Source: Pseudonocardia xinjiangensis (GTDB lineage: Bacteria > Actinomycetota > Actinomycetes > Mycobacteriales > Pseudonocardiaceae). From it: 64,000 nucleotides of DNA. Positions within the stretch are counted from its first letter, which is position 1. Every line of letters begins with the position of its first letter. The notes beneath the pieces were generated by a model. The model did no database searches and was not told the origin of the DNA. It worked only from the letters and a program-made list of their open reading frames with translations. The stretch lies in contig NZ_JAAXKY010000003.1 of the NCBI RefSeq assembly GCF_012911925.1, positions 62,001 through 126,000 on the forward strand, written 5' to 3'. Position numbers and translations under genes: made by a program. Positions 8,179-16,946 of this stretch are shown in pieces.

Positions 8179-9171
8179 TCAGAGGAGCGAGGTGAGGACC
8201 TCCGACTCCTCGGCGGGGGTGAGCCCGGCCTTGCGGGGGCGGTCGGGGCCGAGGACGTGTTCGTGCTCGAGCGCCGCGCGTGCGGTGTCGGCCACCGGGC
8301 GGCAGCGCAGGCCCGCCGCCGCGGCGGGTGCGGTGTCGCGCGCCAGCATGCCCGCCTCGGCCGGGGTCAGCCACAGCGGCAGCGACCGGGGACCGGACCA
8401 CGGCTGCACCCCGGCCGCCGTCAGCGCGTCCGGTGTGACGGGCACGCGTTCCAGGTCCGCGGCCCCGACGGCGTCGGCGTTCTCGTCGAGCACCGCGCCG
8501 AGGGTGGAGCGGGGGCCGCTGGCGTCGAAGGTCCCGACCAGGTGTTCCTCCCCGGACCGCACGATCCAGTCGGCGAGGTCGCGGACGTCGATGATCTGGG
8601 CGGGCTGTGCGAGATCGCCCGGCACGATCGCCCGGCCGCCCCGCGCGAGCCGGTTCGGCCAGTAGCCGAACCGGTCCGTGCCGTCGTCCGGGCCGCAGAT
8701 GAGGCCCGCCCTGGCGATCAACGCGCGGTCGCCTGCCGCGTCGCGCACGGCGTTCTCGGACGCCACCTTGATCGGGCCGTACGCCTCGCCGTCCTCGGTG
8801 GGGGTCTCGTCGGTGCGCGGGGTGACCAGCCCGGCGTCGACACCCGAACCGTGGGTGACGCTGTCGGCGTACACGCTGATCGTCGAGACGAAGGTCCAGT
8901 GCGGCGCGGTCGGGCCCAGGACGTCGAGCGCGCAGCGCACCCACGGCAGCGACATCCTGGCGACGTCCACGACCGCGTCGAACACCTCGCCGCGCAGTGG
9001 GTCGAGCGCGCCGGGGGCGTCGCGGTCCACGGCGAGGAGCTTCGCGCCCGCCGGCACGGCACCGGAATGGCCACGGGCTACGCACACCACCTCGTGTCCC
9101 CTGGTCACGGCCGCGGTCGCCACCGCCCTGGAGAGGAAACGCGTACCGCCGAGCACCAGCCATCGACCCAT
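8179..9171 (-). CDS. NAD-dependent epimerase/dehydratase family protein
   Basis: The start is the ATG at 9171, because MGRWLVLGGTRFLSRAVA is the beginning of the Rossmann fold; the frame is open further upstream, but that would run into purS on the other strand. The 330-residue protein has the dinucleotide motif GGTRFLS, a serine in FVSTISVYADS, and the YGPIK (YxxxK) catalytic pair at about residue 143. This places it in the extended short-chain dehydrogenase superfamily. The substrate is probably a nucleotide-linked or free sugar, but the sequence does not settle this. It is divergent from purS across 60 bp. Confidence 0.85.
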   Translation of the reverse strand: MGRWLVLGGTRFLSRAVATAAVTRGHEVVCVARGHSGAVPAGAKLLAVDRDAPGALDPLRGEVFDAVVDVARMSLPWVRCALDVLGPTAPHWTFVSTISVYADSVTHGSGVDAGLVTPRTDETPTEDGEAYGPIKVASENAVRDAAGDRALIARAGLICGPDDGTDRFGYWPNRLARGGRAIVPGDLAQPAQIIDVRDLADWIVRSGEEHLVGTFDASGPRSTLGAVLDENADAVGAADLERVPVTPDALTAAGVQPWSGPRSLPLWLTPAEAGMLARDTAPAAAAGLRCRPVADTARAALEHEHVLGPDRPRKAGLTPAEESEVLTSLL

Positions 9172-9219
9172 GGGAGGAGCCTCACGGACGGTGGCGCGGG
9201 GTGGCAATCGTGTTCGCCG

Positions 9220-9225
9220 TACGCT
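9220..9225 (+). promoter_or_regulatory. -10 element for leaderless purS-purQ
   Basis: TACGCT (TANNNT) ends 6 bases before the GTG of purS. No proper Shine-Dalgarno fits in the gap, so a leaderless transcript is likely. Confidence 0.45.
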
Positions 9226-9231
9226 GATGAG

Positions 9232-9465
9232 GTGGCAAAGGTCGTGGTGGACGTGATGCCGAAGCCCGAGATCCTCGATCCGCAGGGCCAGGCCGTCGCG
9301 GGTGCGCTCGTCCGGCTCGGCGTTGCCGGGGTCGGGGATGTGCGGCAGGGCAAGCACTTCGAGCTCGAGGTGGACGACTCGGTCGACGACGAGACCCTGC
9401 ACCGGGTGGCGGGCAGCCTGCTCGCCAACCCGGTGATCGAGGACTGGGTGGTGACCAGGGCATGA
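9232..9465 (+). CDS. purS: Phosphoribosylformylglycinamidine synthase subunit PurS
   Basis: This 77-residue protein, starting at GTG 9232, has the whole PurS fold: [18 protein letters not shown], then [19 protein letters not shown], and [10 protein letters not shown] at the end. PurS is the small bridging subunit that docks the glutaminase PurQ onto the synthetase PurL in the PurSQL complex, which converts FGAR to FGAM. The stop overlaps the purQ start by 4 bases (ATGA), and a separate purL lies 7 kb downstream. An ATG at 9227 is out of frame. Confidence 0.95.
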   Translation: MAKVVVDVMPKPEILDPQGQAVAGALVRLGVAGVGDVRQGKHFELEVDDSVDDETLHRVAGSLLANPVIEDWVVTRA

Positions 9466-10136
9466 GGATCGGCGTCATCACCTTCCCGGGCACGCTCGAC
9501 GACGTCGACGCGGCCCGGGCGGTGCGCTACGCGGGCGCCCAGCCTGTGGCGTTGTGGCACGCCGACCACGACCTGCAGGGCGTCGACGCGGTGATCGTGC
9601 CGGGCGGCTTCTCCTACGGCGACTACCTGCGGGCAGGCGCCATCGCCAGTATCGCCCCGATCATGACCGAGGTCGTGGCCGCCGCCGGCCGTGGCACGCC
9701 CGTGCTCGGCATCTGCAACGGGTTCCAGATCCTGTGCGAGGCGGGGCTGCTGCCCGGGGCGCTCACGCGCAACGTGGGGCTGCACTTCGTGTGCCGCGAC
9801 CAGCGGCTGCGGGTCGAGTCCAGCGCCACGGCGTGGACGGGCGACCTCACCGCGGGCGAGGAGATCCTTGTTCCGCTGAAGTCCGGCGAGGGTCGGTTCG
9901 TCGCCGACGCCGCCACGATCGACCAGCTGGAGGGCGACGGCCGCGTCGTGTTCCGGTACGCAGGAGTGAACCCGAACGGCGCGATGTCGGCGATCGCCGG
10001 GATCAGCTCGGCCGACGGGCGTGTCGTCGGCCTGATGCCGCACCCCGAGCACGCGATCGACGCGCTGACCGGTCCATCGCAGGACGGGCTGGCGCTGTTC
10101 ACCTCGGTGCTGCAGGGTGCGGCGTCTCCTGTGTGA
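9462..10136 (+). CDS. purQ: Phosphoribosylformylglycinamidine synthase subunit PurQ (glutaminase)
   Basis: This is a 224-residue class I glutamine amidotransferase. The nucleophile is Cys85 in [14 protein letters not shown], and the catalytic His/Glu pair lies in [11 protein letters not shown] near residue 195. The N-terminal [13 protein letters not shown] and [15 protein letters not shown] are typical of PurQ. It releases ammonia from glutamine and passes it to PurL. It is coupled to purS by an ATGA overlap, and 96 bp separate it from the following signalling genes. Confidence 0.97.
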   Translation: MRIGVITFPGTLDDVDAARAVRYAGAQPVALWHADHDLQGVDAVIVPGGFSYGDYLRAGAIASIAPIMTEVVAAAGRGTPVLGICNGFQILCEAGLLPGALTRNVGLHFVCRDQRLRVESSATAWTGDLTAGEEILVPLKSGEGRFVADAATIDQLEGDGRVVFRYAGVNPNGAMSAIAGISSADGRVVGLMPHPEHAIDALTGPSQDGLALFTSVLQGAASPV

Positions 10137-10232
10137 CAGGACCCGTGTCACGTACCGAGGGTTCCGGGATCTAGGCTTCCGGATCCCGCCAGTGCACTGT
10201 GCCACTGAGGCCTGCGAGAAGGAGCGCTCGGC

Positions 10233-11471
10233 ATGATCCGAACCGTTCCGGCTGCGCCCCGGCACGTGTTGCTGGTCGAGGACGACCCTGGGGACGTGTT
10301 CCTCGTGCGCGAGCTGCTCGCCGAGGTCGACCCCGAGCTCGGGGTGACAGTGGCGGAGTCGGTGGCCGAGGTGGTCGAGCGCGGGCTGCTCGGGCGGTGC
10401 GACTGCGTGTTGCTCGATCTCAACCTGCCCGGTTCCGACGGTCTCGACGGGCTGCGCACGATCCTGCGTACCGAGGGTGCCCCGGCCGTCTGCGTCCTCA
10501 CCGGCCTGGACGACGAGCACCTCGGGAATGCGGCGGTCGCGGCGGGAGCGCAGGACTACCTGGTCAAGGGCAAGGTCGACGGGCAGGTACTGATCCGGGC
10601 CGTGCGCTACGCCGTGGAGCGGCGCCGGGCCGAGGCGAGCCTGCTGCGGCTGCGGGAGGAACAGCTCGCGGCGGCGGAGTCGGCCCGCCTCGAGCGCGGG
10701 CTCCTGCCGTCACCGCTGCTGGCAGGCAGCCCCGTGCGGGCGCGGTCGTTCTACCGGGCGGGCCGCACCCGTTCCTTGATCGGCGGGGACTTCTTCGACG
10801 CCGTACTCGGACCGACAGGCACGGTGCACGCGATCGTGGGAGACGTCTGCGGGCACGGCCCGGACGAGGCGGCGCTCGGTGCGCTGCTGCGGGTCGCGTG
10901 GCGGGCCCTCGTGCTGGCCGGCGTGGACGAGCCACAGGTGCTGCCGAAGCTCCAGCAGCTGCTGGTGAGCGAGCGGCACGACCGGTCGCTGTTCACGACG
11001 GTCTGCACCGTCGCGTTCCGGTCCGAGGTGGACCCTGCCGACGGAAGGTTGACGACCGAGATGCTCGTGCGTCTGGCGGGGCACCCACCGCCGGTCTCGT
11101 TGATCCCGGCGCCACGGCCTGCCGTGCCGCCGGTGGGCCTTCCCCTGGGCCTGGACGTCGACGCGGCGTGGGAGCCCGCGAGCTTCGATCTCGGCGCCGA
11201 ATGGGCATTGCTGCTGCACACCGACGGCCTCATCGAGGGCCGGGGCCCCGTCTCCGGAGAGCCGCTGTGGGAGGAGGGGCTGCTCGAGATACTGGAACAG
11301 GAGCGCGCCACCGACCTGGAGCACCTGCCGGCGAAGCTCGTCGAGCGCGTGCAGGAGCTCAACGGGGGACCGCTCTCCGACGACGTCGCGATACTGCTGC
11401 TGTCGTCGGACACCGGGCCGCAGGACGCCCCCCAGGCCAGTGCGGTCCCCGCCGGCGGGGCGGTGACATGA
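10233..11471 (+). CDS. Response regulator with PP2C/SpoIIE-type phosphatase output
   Basis: Residues 10-130 form a receiver domain: the acidic pair is in LLVEDDPGD, the phosphoacceptor is Asp62 in VLLDLNLPG, and the conserved lysine is in DYLVKGK. A short coiled linker (ERRRAEASLLRLREEQ) leads to a PP2C/SpoIIE phosphatase domain with metal-binding aspartates in LIGGDFFDAV, VGDVCGHGP and LLHTDGLIEGR and a final LSDDVAILLL. Such RsbU-like proteins dephosphorylate an anti-sigma-factor antagonist when the receiver is activated. It is the first of three overlapping genes (ATGA with the kinase) and has an AGAAGGAG ribosome binding site. Confidence 0.9.
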   Translation: MIRTVPAAPRHVLLVEDDPGDVFLVRELLAEVDPELGVTVAESVAEVVERGLLGRCDCVLLDLNLPGSDGLDGLRTILRTEGAPAVCVLTGLDDEHLGNAAVAAGAQDYLVKGKVDGQVLIRAVRYAVERRRAEASLLRLREEQLAAAESARLERGLLPSPLLAGSPVRARSFYRAGRTRSLIGGDFFDAVLGPTGTVHAIVGDVCGHGPDEAALGALLRVAWRALVLAGVDEPQVLPKLQQLLVSERHDRSLFTTVCTVAFRSEVDPADGRLTTEMLVRLAGHPPPVSLIPAPRPAVPPVGLPLGLDVDAAWEPASFDLGAEWALLLHTDGLIEGRGPVSGEPLWEEGLLEILEQERATDLEHLPAKLVERVQELNGGPLSDDVAILLLSSDTGPQDAPQASAVPAGGAVT

Positions 11472-13078
11472 CAGTGCTCGACGTGAAGCCGCCCGCGCAG
11501 CGCGAGGTCGTGCGTCGCGAGTCCTCGCAGGCGGGCGGACGGCACTGGCCGCTGGCGCGGATCTTCACCCTCGGTGCCTCGCTGGCGGCGCTCTTCGCGC
11601 TGGTCGTCGTGGTACTCGGCGGCGTCGCGCTGTGGCGGCTCTCCGACGCGAGGGTCGCCCTGATCGACTCGGCCGGTCCGGCGCTGGTTGCTGCGCAGCA
11701 GCTGTCGAACGCGCTGCTGAACCAGGAGACCGGCGTGCGCGGCTACGACCTGGGCCGCCGTGCGGAGTTCCTGGGCCCCTATGAGGACGGCCAGTCGAGC
11801 GAGGCGGAGATGGTGTCCGAGCTGCGTGGGCTCGCCGCCGCCGGCCGCCTCCCCGGCCTCGACGCGAACCTCGACGCCGTGGAGCGGGCGGCGCAGAACT
11901 GGCGCACCCAGTACGCGGGCCCCGTGCTCGCCGGGGCCACCACCGGAGTCGACCCGGAGCAGGGACGGGCACAGTTCGACGAGGTCCGAGCTGCGCTGCG
12001 GACACTGGTCACCGACCTGCAGGGAAAGCGGGAGGCAGCCAGGACCGGGATCGAGTCGGCGTCGCGGTTCCTCCTCGTCGTGGGTGTCGCGATCGCCCTG
12101 CTGCTGGCGTCGTTCCTGGTGGCGGCAGCCGTCGGGATGCGGCGGGGAATCCTGCGTCCGGTCTCGGAGCTCGCGGTGCAGGTGCGCCAGGTCGCGTCCG
12201 GGGACGTCACGAAACCCGTGGATGCAGGTGGTCCGCGCGAGATCATCGGGCTGGGCGCTGACGTCGAGGCGATGCGCCAGCACATCCTCCGCGACCTCGA
12301 CGAGGCCAAGGAGGTGAACCGGCGCCTCGACGACCAGACCCGCGAACTGGAGCGCTCCAACCGCGACCTCGAGCAGTTCGCGTACGTGGCGAGTCACGAC
12401 CTGCAGGAGCCGTTGCGCAAGGTGTCGAGCTTCTGCCAGCTGCTGCAGCGCCGGTACGGCGGTCAGCTCGACGAGCGTGCCGACCAGTACATCGCGTTCG
12501 CCGTGGACGGCGCCTCGCGCATGCAACGGCTGATCAACGACCTCCTGTCGTTCTCCCGCGTCGGGCGGACGACCGAGAACTTCACCGCTGTCGATCTCAG
12601 CGTGACGGCCGCGGCCGCCGCGGCTCAGATCGAGCCGGCACGCGAGGAGGCGGACGGCGAGATCGTCCTCGGTGAGCTGCCGGTGGTGGCGGGCGACCGC
12701 GCCCTGTTGCAGGCGCTGCTGGTGAACCTCCTGGGCAACGGGCTGAAGTTCCACCGGGAGGGCGTGCCGCCGGTGGTCCGGGTGGAGTGCCGGCGGGAGG
12801 ACGACTTCTTCGAGATCACGGTGAGCGACAACGGCATCGGCATCGAGTCCGAGTACTCCGACAAGGTGTTCGTGATCTTCCAGCGGCTGCACGGCCGCGA
12901 CGTCTACCCCGGAACCGGCATCGGCCTGGCACTCGCGAAGAAGATCGTCGAGTTTCACGGCGGCCGGATCGGTCTCGTCGAGACCCCCGGGCCCGGTACG
13001 ACCGTGCGTTTCAGCCTGCCCGTCCCGGCCGACACGGCCGCCCCTGAACCCCTTGCTTCCGAGGAGACCGACGCGTGA
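11468..13078 (+). CDS. CHASE3-HAMP sensor histidine kinase
   Basis: The 536-residue membrane kinase starts at the ATG overlapping the preceding stop. A first transmembrane helix lies at about residues 32-55, then an extracellular CHASE3 domain ([15 protein letters not shown]), a second helix at about 196-220, HAMP, a coiled coil ([17 protein letters not shown]), and the transmitter. The phosphoacceptor is His310 in [13 protein letters not shown]. The ATPase domain has the N box in [14 protein letters not shown], the G1 box in SDNGIGIE and [18 protein letters not shown]. The DLQEPLRK phosphotransfer box is shared with phytochrome-like kinases. It probably phosphorylates one or both flanking receivers. 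Confidence 0.93.
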   Translation: MTVLDVKPPAQREVVRRESSQAGGRHWPLARIFTLGASLAALFALVVVVLGGVALWRLSDARVALIDSAGPALVAAQQLSNALLNQETGVRGYDLGRRAEFLGPYEDGQSSEAEMVSELRGLAAAGRLPGLDANLDAVERAAQNWRTQYAGPVLAGATTGVDPEQGRAQFDEVRAALRTLVTDLQGKREAARTGIESASRFLLVVGVAIALLLASFLVAAAVGMRRGILRPVSELAVQVRQVASGDVTKPVDAGGPREIIGLGADVEAMRQHILRDLDEAKEVNRRLDDQTRELERSNRDLEQFAYVASHDLQEPLRKVSSFCQLLQRRYGGQLDERADQYIAFAVDGASRMQRLINDLLSFSRVGRTTENFTAVDLSVTAAAAAAQIEPAREEADGEIVLGELPVVAGDRALLQALLVNLLGNGLKFHREGVPPVVRVECRREDDFFEITVSDNGIGIESEYSDKVFVIFQRLHGRDVYPGTGIGLALAKKIVEFHGGRIGLVETPGPGTTVRFSLPVPADTAAPEPLASEETDA

Positions 13079-13518
13079 CAGAGCTCCAGCCCCGGATCAT
13101 CAACGTGCTGCTGGTCGAGGACGACCCGGGCGACGTGCTGATGACCCGCGAGGCGTTCGACGAGTACCTGCACAACCGGCTCGACGTGGTGACGGACGGT
13201 GCGGCCGCGCTCTCCTACCTGCGCCGCGAGGAGCCCTACCCCGACGCGCCGCGCCCGGACCTGATCCTGCTCGACCTCAACCTCCCCCGGCGCGACGGCC
13301 GTGAGGTGCTCGAGGAGGTCAAGGCCGATCCGGACCTGCGCCACATCCCGGTGATCGTCCTCACCACCTCGCAGGCGGAGGAGGACGTGCTGCGCAGCTA
13401 CCAGTTGCACGCCAACGCCTACGTCACCAAGCCGGTCGACTTCGAGGGCTTCATCGAGGCCATCAAGCAGATCGACCACTTCTTCGTCAGCGTGGTGAAG
13501 CTCCCGTCGGGAGGCTGA
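13075..13518 (+). CDS. Single-domain response regulator (CheY/Rcp1-like)
   Basis: This 147-residue, stand-alone receiver starts at a GTG overlapping the kinase stop. The acidic pocket is in LLVEDDPGD, the phosphoacceptor is Asp67 in [13 protein letters not shown], the conserved Thr is in [12 protein letters not shown] and the Lys is in [13 protein letters not shown]. The layout (DxNLPRxDG, KPxDxxxF) matches the Rcp1 group paired with phytochrome-like kinases. With no output domain it must act by protein-protein contact or as a phosphate sink. Its last 32 bases overlap the 3' end of the convergent monooxygenase gene. Confidence 0.93.
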   Translation: MTELQPRIINVLLVEDDPGDVLMTREAFDEYLHNRLDVVTDGAAALSYLRREEPYPDAPRPDLILLDLNLPRRDGREVLEEVKADPDLRHIPVIVLTTSQAEEDVLRSYQLHANAYVTKPVDFEGFIEAIKQIDHFFVSVVKLPSGG

Positions 13519-14995
13519 CCCGCCCTCGCGTGTGCGTGATCGACCCGATGTAGCCGTCGGGGCGAACGAGGACCGTGGTGCCGTCCACCACGTCGTACGC
13601 GCCGAACGCGTGCCCCTGGGCGTCCACCACCGCCGTGCCGGTGGCACGTTCCCCGGCGCGGAGCACGGCGTGCGCCCTGATCTCCTGCGTTTCCTCCGCG
13701 TCGCTGCCGCCGAACGCCAGCACCGTGGCGTGCGGGCCGCGGAACAGGTCGAACAGCCGCACCGCTCGCCCGTCCGCGTCGACGACCGGGGCGTCGGGCG
13801 CGCGGTCGCCCGCCCGCAGCGCTCCGGGCTCAGCGCGTCCGTCGTGGACCAGCGGGCTGTCGCGGTAGGTGATGTCGAGCTGGTGGGTTTCCGCGCCGCG
13901 GGTGAAGGCGTCGGATGCGCCGTCGGTGTACTTGCGCAACAGTTCGTTGCTGATCCCGAGTACCCGCGCGGCCACGGGGAGCCGCTCGGCCTCGTAGCTG
14001 TCCAGCAGGTCGCCCGCCCGCTCGGCGTCGGTATCGGGGCCGAGCGCCTCGGCGAGCTTCCAGCCCAGGTTGTAGGCGTCCTGGACGCCGGTGTTGAGCC
14101 CCTGTCCGCCCGTCGGCGGGTGGGCGTGGGCGGCGTCGCCCGCGAGGAACACGCGGCCGGCGCGGTAGCGCTTCGCGAGCCGGGAGTTCGGCCGCCAGAC
14201 CGTGACCCAGGCCAGCTCCCGCAGCCGGAAGCCGGGCGGGACCCCGAACCGGTCGAACGCCGCCTGCACCGTGGCAGGCGACGGCTCGGTGTCGGTGCCG
14301 GCCGGGCAGACGGTCTGGAACAGGTCTCCGCCGGGCAGCGGGCTCAGCGCGACGCCGGTGCGAGGGTCGTCCGCGGCGCCGAACCAGTATCCGTACCGGT
14401 GGTCGAGGCCCTCGATCCGCATGTCGCCGAGCAGCATCCGCATCGACTCGTCGGTGGTGCCGTCGAACGGGATGCCGAGCGCCCTGCGCACGGTGCTGCG
14501 GCCCCCGTCGGCCCCCACCAGGTACGCCGCCCGCACGCGCTCGGACCGGCCGTCTCGCCGGAGGGTGACGCTCACCCCGGTGTCGTCCTGCTCGAACGCC
14601 ACCAGTTCGGTGCCGAGCTCGACCGGGACGCCCAGCTCGGCGAGCCGGGTGCGCAGGATCGACTCGGTGCGGTCCTGACCGAGCATCCACGGGTTGGGCA
14701 GCGGCACGTCGGGCGTGGGTTCCCGCCATTCGCTCATGCGGCGCTCACCGACGAACTGCCCTCCGACGTGGACGCGCAGCGGTGCCGGAGGAGCCCCCGC
14801 GGCGCGCACTGCGTCGAGCACACCGAGGTCGTCGAAGACCTCGAGGGTCCGGGGCTGCAGTCCGTCACCGCGCGAACCGGCAGCGGGCCGCTCGCCGCGT
14901 TCGACGACGCGCACCTCGACGCCGCGGCGGGCGAGCTCGATGCCCAGGGTGAGACCGGTGGGGCCGGCACCGGTGATGAGGACCTGGTGAGCCAT
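13487..14995 (-). CDS. FAD-dependent aromatic monooxygenase (PheA/TfdB family)
   Basis: The 502-residue protein starts at ATG 14995 behind an AAGGGGAA site. It has the FAD dinucleotide motif [21 protein letters not shown] at the N-terminus, [16 protein letters not shown] in the middle, and the second FAD motif [36 protein letters not shown] at about residues 275-310. A thioredoxin-like C-terminal domain follows, as in phenol hydroxylases. Such flavoproteins use NAD(P)H and oxygen to hydroxylate aromatic rings, including polyketide and rifamycin-type substrates. The divergent TetR gene 84 bp away and two operator-like palindromes between them suggest induction by an aromatic compound or antibiotic. 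Confidence 0.9.
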   Translation of the reverse strand: MAHQVLITGAGPTGLTLGIELARRGVEVRVVERGERPAAGSRGDGLQPRTLEVFDDLGVLDAVRAAGAPPAPLRVHVGGQFVGERRMSEWREPTPDVPLPNPWMLGQDRTESILRTRLAELGVPVELGTELVAFEQDDTGVSVTLRRDGRSERVRAAYLVGADGGRSTVRRALGIPFDGTTDESMRMLLGDMRIEGLDHRYGYWFGAADDPRTGVALSPLPGGDLFQTVCPAGTDTEPSPATVQAAFDRFGVPPGFRLRELAWVTVWRPNSRLAKRYRAGRVFLAGDAAHAHPPTGGQGLNTGVQDAYNLGWKLAEALGPDTDAERAGDLLDSYEAERLPVAARVLGISNELLRKYTDGASDAFTRGAETHQLDITYRDSPLVHDGRAEPGALRAGDRAPDAPVVDADGRAVRLFDLFRGPHATVLAFGGSDAEETQEIRAHAVLRAGERATGTAVVDAQGHAFGAYDVVDGTTVLVRPDGYIGSITHTRGRVSLPTGASPR

Positions 14996-15010
14996 GAGTT
15001 CCCCTTTTAC

Positions 15011-15039
15011 TGAATCAAAGTTCAGTGAATGTCGATTCA
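15011..15039. promoter_or_regulatory. Two tandem TetR-type operators
   Basis: TGAATCAAAGTTCA (15011-15024) and TGAATGTCGATTCA (15026-15039) are two 14-bp palindromes separated by one base, giving 15-bp centre spacing. They lie between the monooxygenase (minus) and tetR (plus) starts, where a repressor would control both genes. Confidence 0.6.
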
Positions 15040-15079
15040 TGGTCGACGCTGCTAGCGTCCGCTGTCAAGGAGGTCGGGC

Positions 15080-15727
15080 ATGGGGGCTCCCACGAGCCGC
15101 GCGGCGAAGGCGGCGGAGACCGAGGCGGCGCTGAAGGCGGCGGCCAAGCGCGTCTTCGCCGAACGCGGCTACGTCAACACGAAGATCACGGACATCACGG
15201 CGGCAGCCGGGCGCGCCGCCGGCTCGTTCTACAACCACTTCACCAGCAAGGACCAGCTGCTCACAGCCCTGCTCACCGACATGTTCGCCGAGGGCGACCG
15301 CGCCGCGGAGGACCCCACCCACCGCTCCGACTTCGGTGACCGGGACGCCGTGCGCTGGCACGTCGAGCAGTACTGGGGCTTCTACCGCGAGCACGTCCCC
15401 GAGATGGTCGCGCTGCGGCAGGCCGCCATGGCCGACCCCGGGTTCGGCCGCCGGCTGCAGGAGATGGTCACCCGGGACGCGGCCCATCTGATCGGGCACC
15501 TCGACCCGGTGCGTGCCGCCGGGATACCGCTGCCGGGGGAGCCCGACCTCGTGGTGTCGGTGTACTGCAGCCTGCTCGACCAGTTCGCCTACACCTGGCT
15601 CGCGGCCGGCGGGGACGGCACGGGACGGCAGATCTCCGACGAGGAGGCGATCGAGACGCTGACGGAGTTCGTCCACCGCGGGCTCGCAGGCACGCCGCCG
15701 GTGCGACGTGGGTCACCTCCCGGCTGA
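15080..15727 (+). CDS. TetR family regulator, likely repressor of the divergent monooxygenase
   Basis: The 215-residue protein starts at ATG 15080 after a strong AAGGAGG. The TetR helix-turn-helix is at about residues 12-58 (AALKAAAKRVFAERGYVNTKITDITAAAGRAAGSFYNHFTSKDQLL). The C-terminal ligand domain has no assignable ligand. It is divergent from the FAD monooxygenase with two palindromes between them, so autoregulation and repression of the monooxygenase are likely. It converges on the next gene with only 5 bp between stops. Confidence 0.9.
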   Translation: MGAPTSRAAKAAETEAALKAAAKRVFAERGYVNTKITDITAAAGRAAGSFYNHFTSKDQLLTALLTDMFAEGDRAAEDPTHRSDFGDRDAVRWHVEQYWGFYREHVPEMVALRQAAMADPGFGRRLQEMVTRDAAHLIGHLDPVRAAGIPLPGEPDLVVSVYCSLLDQFAYTWLAAGGDGTGRQISDEEAIETLTEFVHRGLAGTPPVRRGSPPG

Positions 15728-15732
15728 TCCGG

Positions 15733-16113
15733 TCAGCCCTGCCGCACCGTCGACCCTGCCTCGTTCTCGCTCTGTAGCACCTGCTCGATCTCGGCTCGGT
15801 GCCAGTCGAGGGGGAGGACGAGCCGGCCGTCCTGGCCGATGTGGGCGAGCCGCGACCCACACCACCCGCACCCTCCTGCAGCGTCGACGGAGGCAAGGCT
15901 TTCGACCTCTGCACGGCGTCGCGCGGCGGCGGATGCACGCTGCTGCTCGGCGCGCTGCCGCTTCTGCGTGGCGGTCCGGTCGTAGAGCCACCAGGCGCCG
16001 AACGGCACCGCGAGGATCGCTGCGGTGATCAGTGCCCACTTGATGATGAGGAGCACCAGACCCAGAACGAGGACGATCCCGATCACGCGGGCAAGGCCCG
16101 GACTGCGCTTCAT
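15733..16113 (-). CDS. Small membrane protein with a cytoplasmic CxxC segment
   Basis: Starting at ATG 16113, the 126-residue product opens KRSPGLARVI and has two hydrophobic stretches at about residues 9-27 and 29-46, then a basic coiled region (QKRQRAEQQRASAAARRRAE). A GGCGWCGSRL motif near residue 90 could bind one metal ion or form a disulfide. The start lies 4 bases after the stop of the nuclease-like gene, with GGAG overlapping that stop, so the two are likely translated together. No known family is recognised. Confidence 0.6.
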   Translation of the reverse strand: MKRSPGLARVIGIVLVLGLVLLIIKWALITAAILAVPFGAWWLYDRTATQKRQRAEQQRASAAARRRAEVESLASVDAAGGCGWCGSRLAHIGQDGRLVLPLDWHRAEIEQVLQSENEAGSTVRQG

Positions 16114-16117
16114 CTCC

Positions 16118-16798
16118 TCAGCACCACCACTTCTTCGCGCAGTAGCCGCCGGTGAGCGCTCCGTCCGGAAGCCCCTGGTCGCCGGGACTCGGCCAGTTGA
16201 CGTCGCCCCCGCTGCCGCCACCGCTCGACGGACGAGGCTTCGTGCAGACCTGCGGGCCGTCATCGCGACTGCGTAGGTCGTCGAGGTAGGAGGCCGGTGC
16301 CCCGTGGCCGTCGTACACCGTCGTGTGGTCGAGAGCGACGGCCATCTCGCCGAAGTCGATGCCCGTAGCGAGCTCCACGTAGCGCAGCTCGTGACCGCGG
16401 CGGTCGCGGTTCACCCCAGGTTCGGCGACCAGCGTGACCGTCTGTCCCCCGAGCTGGGAACGGGCTGACTCCGTGGCCTGATCACCGCCGTAGGTGCCCG
16501 GCTCGCAGGCATCGATGCCCAGCACCTGCACCGTGCGTCCGCCGGAGACTTCGAACGTGTCGCCATCGATCACCGACGTCACCTGCACCGTCTCGCCGGG
16601 TTGCCCCGCCTCCGCCTCCGCGGGCGCTGCTGGTGTGACCGGTCCCTGTGGCGAGACCACAGCCGAATCCGTCCCCGCACGGTCGATCGACGCTGCGGGG
16701 GTGGGGGGTGGCCTGGAGCTCGACAGGTCGGTGAGCGCGACGATCACGAACACACCGGCCGCGATCCCCGACCACACCTTGTACGCCAGCCGCACCAT
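16118..16798 (-). CDS. Membrane-anchored or secreted thermonuclease-like (SNase) protein
   Basis: The 226-residue product has an N-terminal hydrophobic segment (about residues 5-24), a Ser/Pro/Ala-rich linker, then an SNase-like OB fold: TVQVTSVIDGDTFEVSGGRTVQVLGID (DGDTF with the calcium-binding Asp), EPGTYGGDQATESARSQL, and RDRRGHELRYVEL with a likely catalytic Arg. The tail is Gly/Ser/Pro-rich and ends in a Cys- and Trp-containing stretch. SNase-fold enzymes cut nucleic acids outside the cell. It has a GGGGGAGG ribosome binding site and precedes the small CxxC membrane protein. Confidence 0.82.
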   Translation of the reverse strand: MVRLAYKVWSGIAAGVFVIVALTDLSSSRPPPTPAASIDRAGTDSAVVSPQGPVTPAAPAEAEAGQPGETVQVTSVIDGDTFEVSGGRTVQVLGIDACEPGTYGGDQATESARSQLGGQTVTLVAEPGVNRDRRGHELRYVELATGIDFGEMAVALDHTTVYDGHGAPASYLDDLRSRDDGPQVCTKPRPSSGGGSGGDVNWPSPGDQGLPDGALTGGYCAKKWWC

Positions 16799-16932
16799 GC
16801 CTCCCCCACGCAGGTTCCGGCCGGATGTCGCCGCGGCCCGCTTCGCCGTTACGACTCGCGGCCGCCACCCCGGTTGTCGTGGCAGGTGATGTGTTTCAAC
16901 CCGGTCGCGCGCGGGTGCCCGTTTTCTTTACG

Positions 16933-16938
16933 TAGGCT
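16933..16938 (+). promoter_or_regulatory. -10 element for leaderless purL
   Basis: TAGGCT (TANNNT) ends 8 bases before the GTG of purL, and no Shine-Dalgarno lies between, suggesting a leaderless transcript. Confidence 0.45.
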
Positions 16939-16946
16939 GAGAAGCC

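Noticed and set aside
10199-11467. Upstream extension of the histidine kinase frame
   Set aside because: It overlaps the receiver-PP2C gene in another frame and reads as Arg/Gly-rich filler; ATG 11468 with the ATGA overlap is the clear start.
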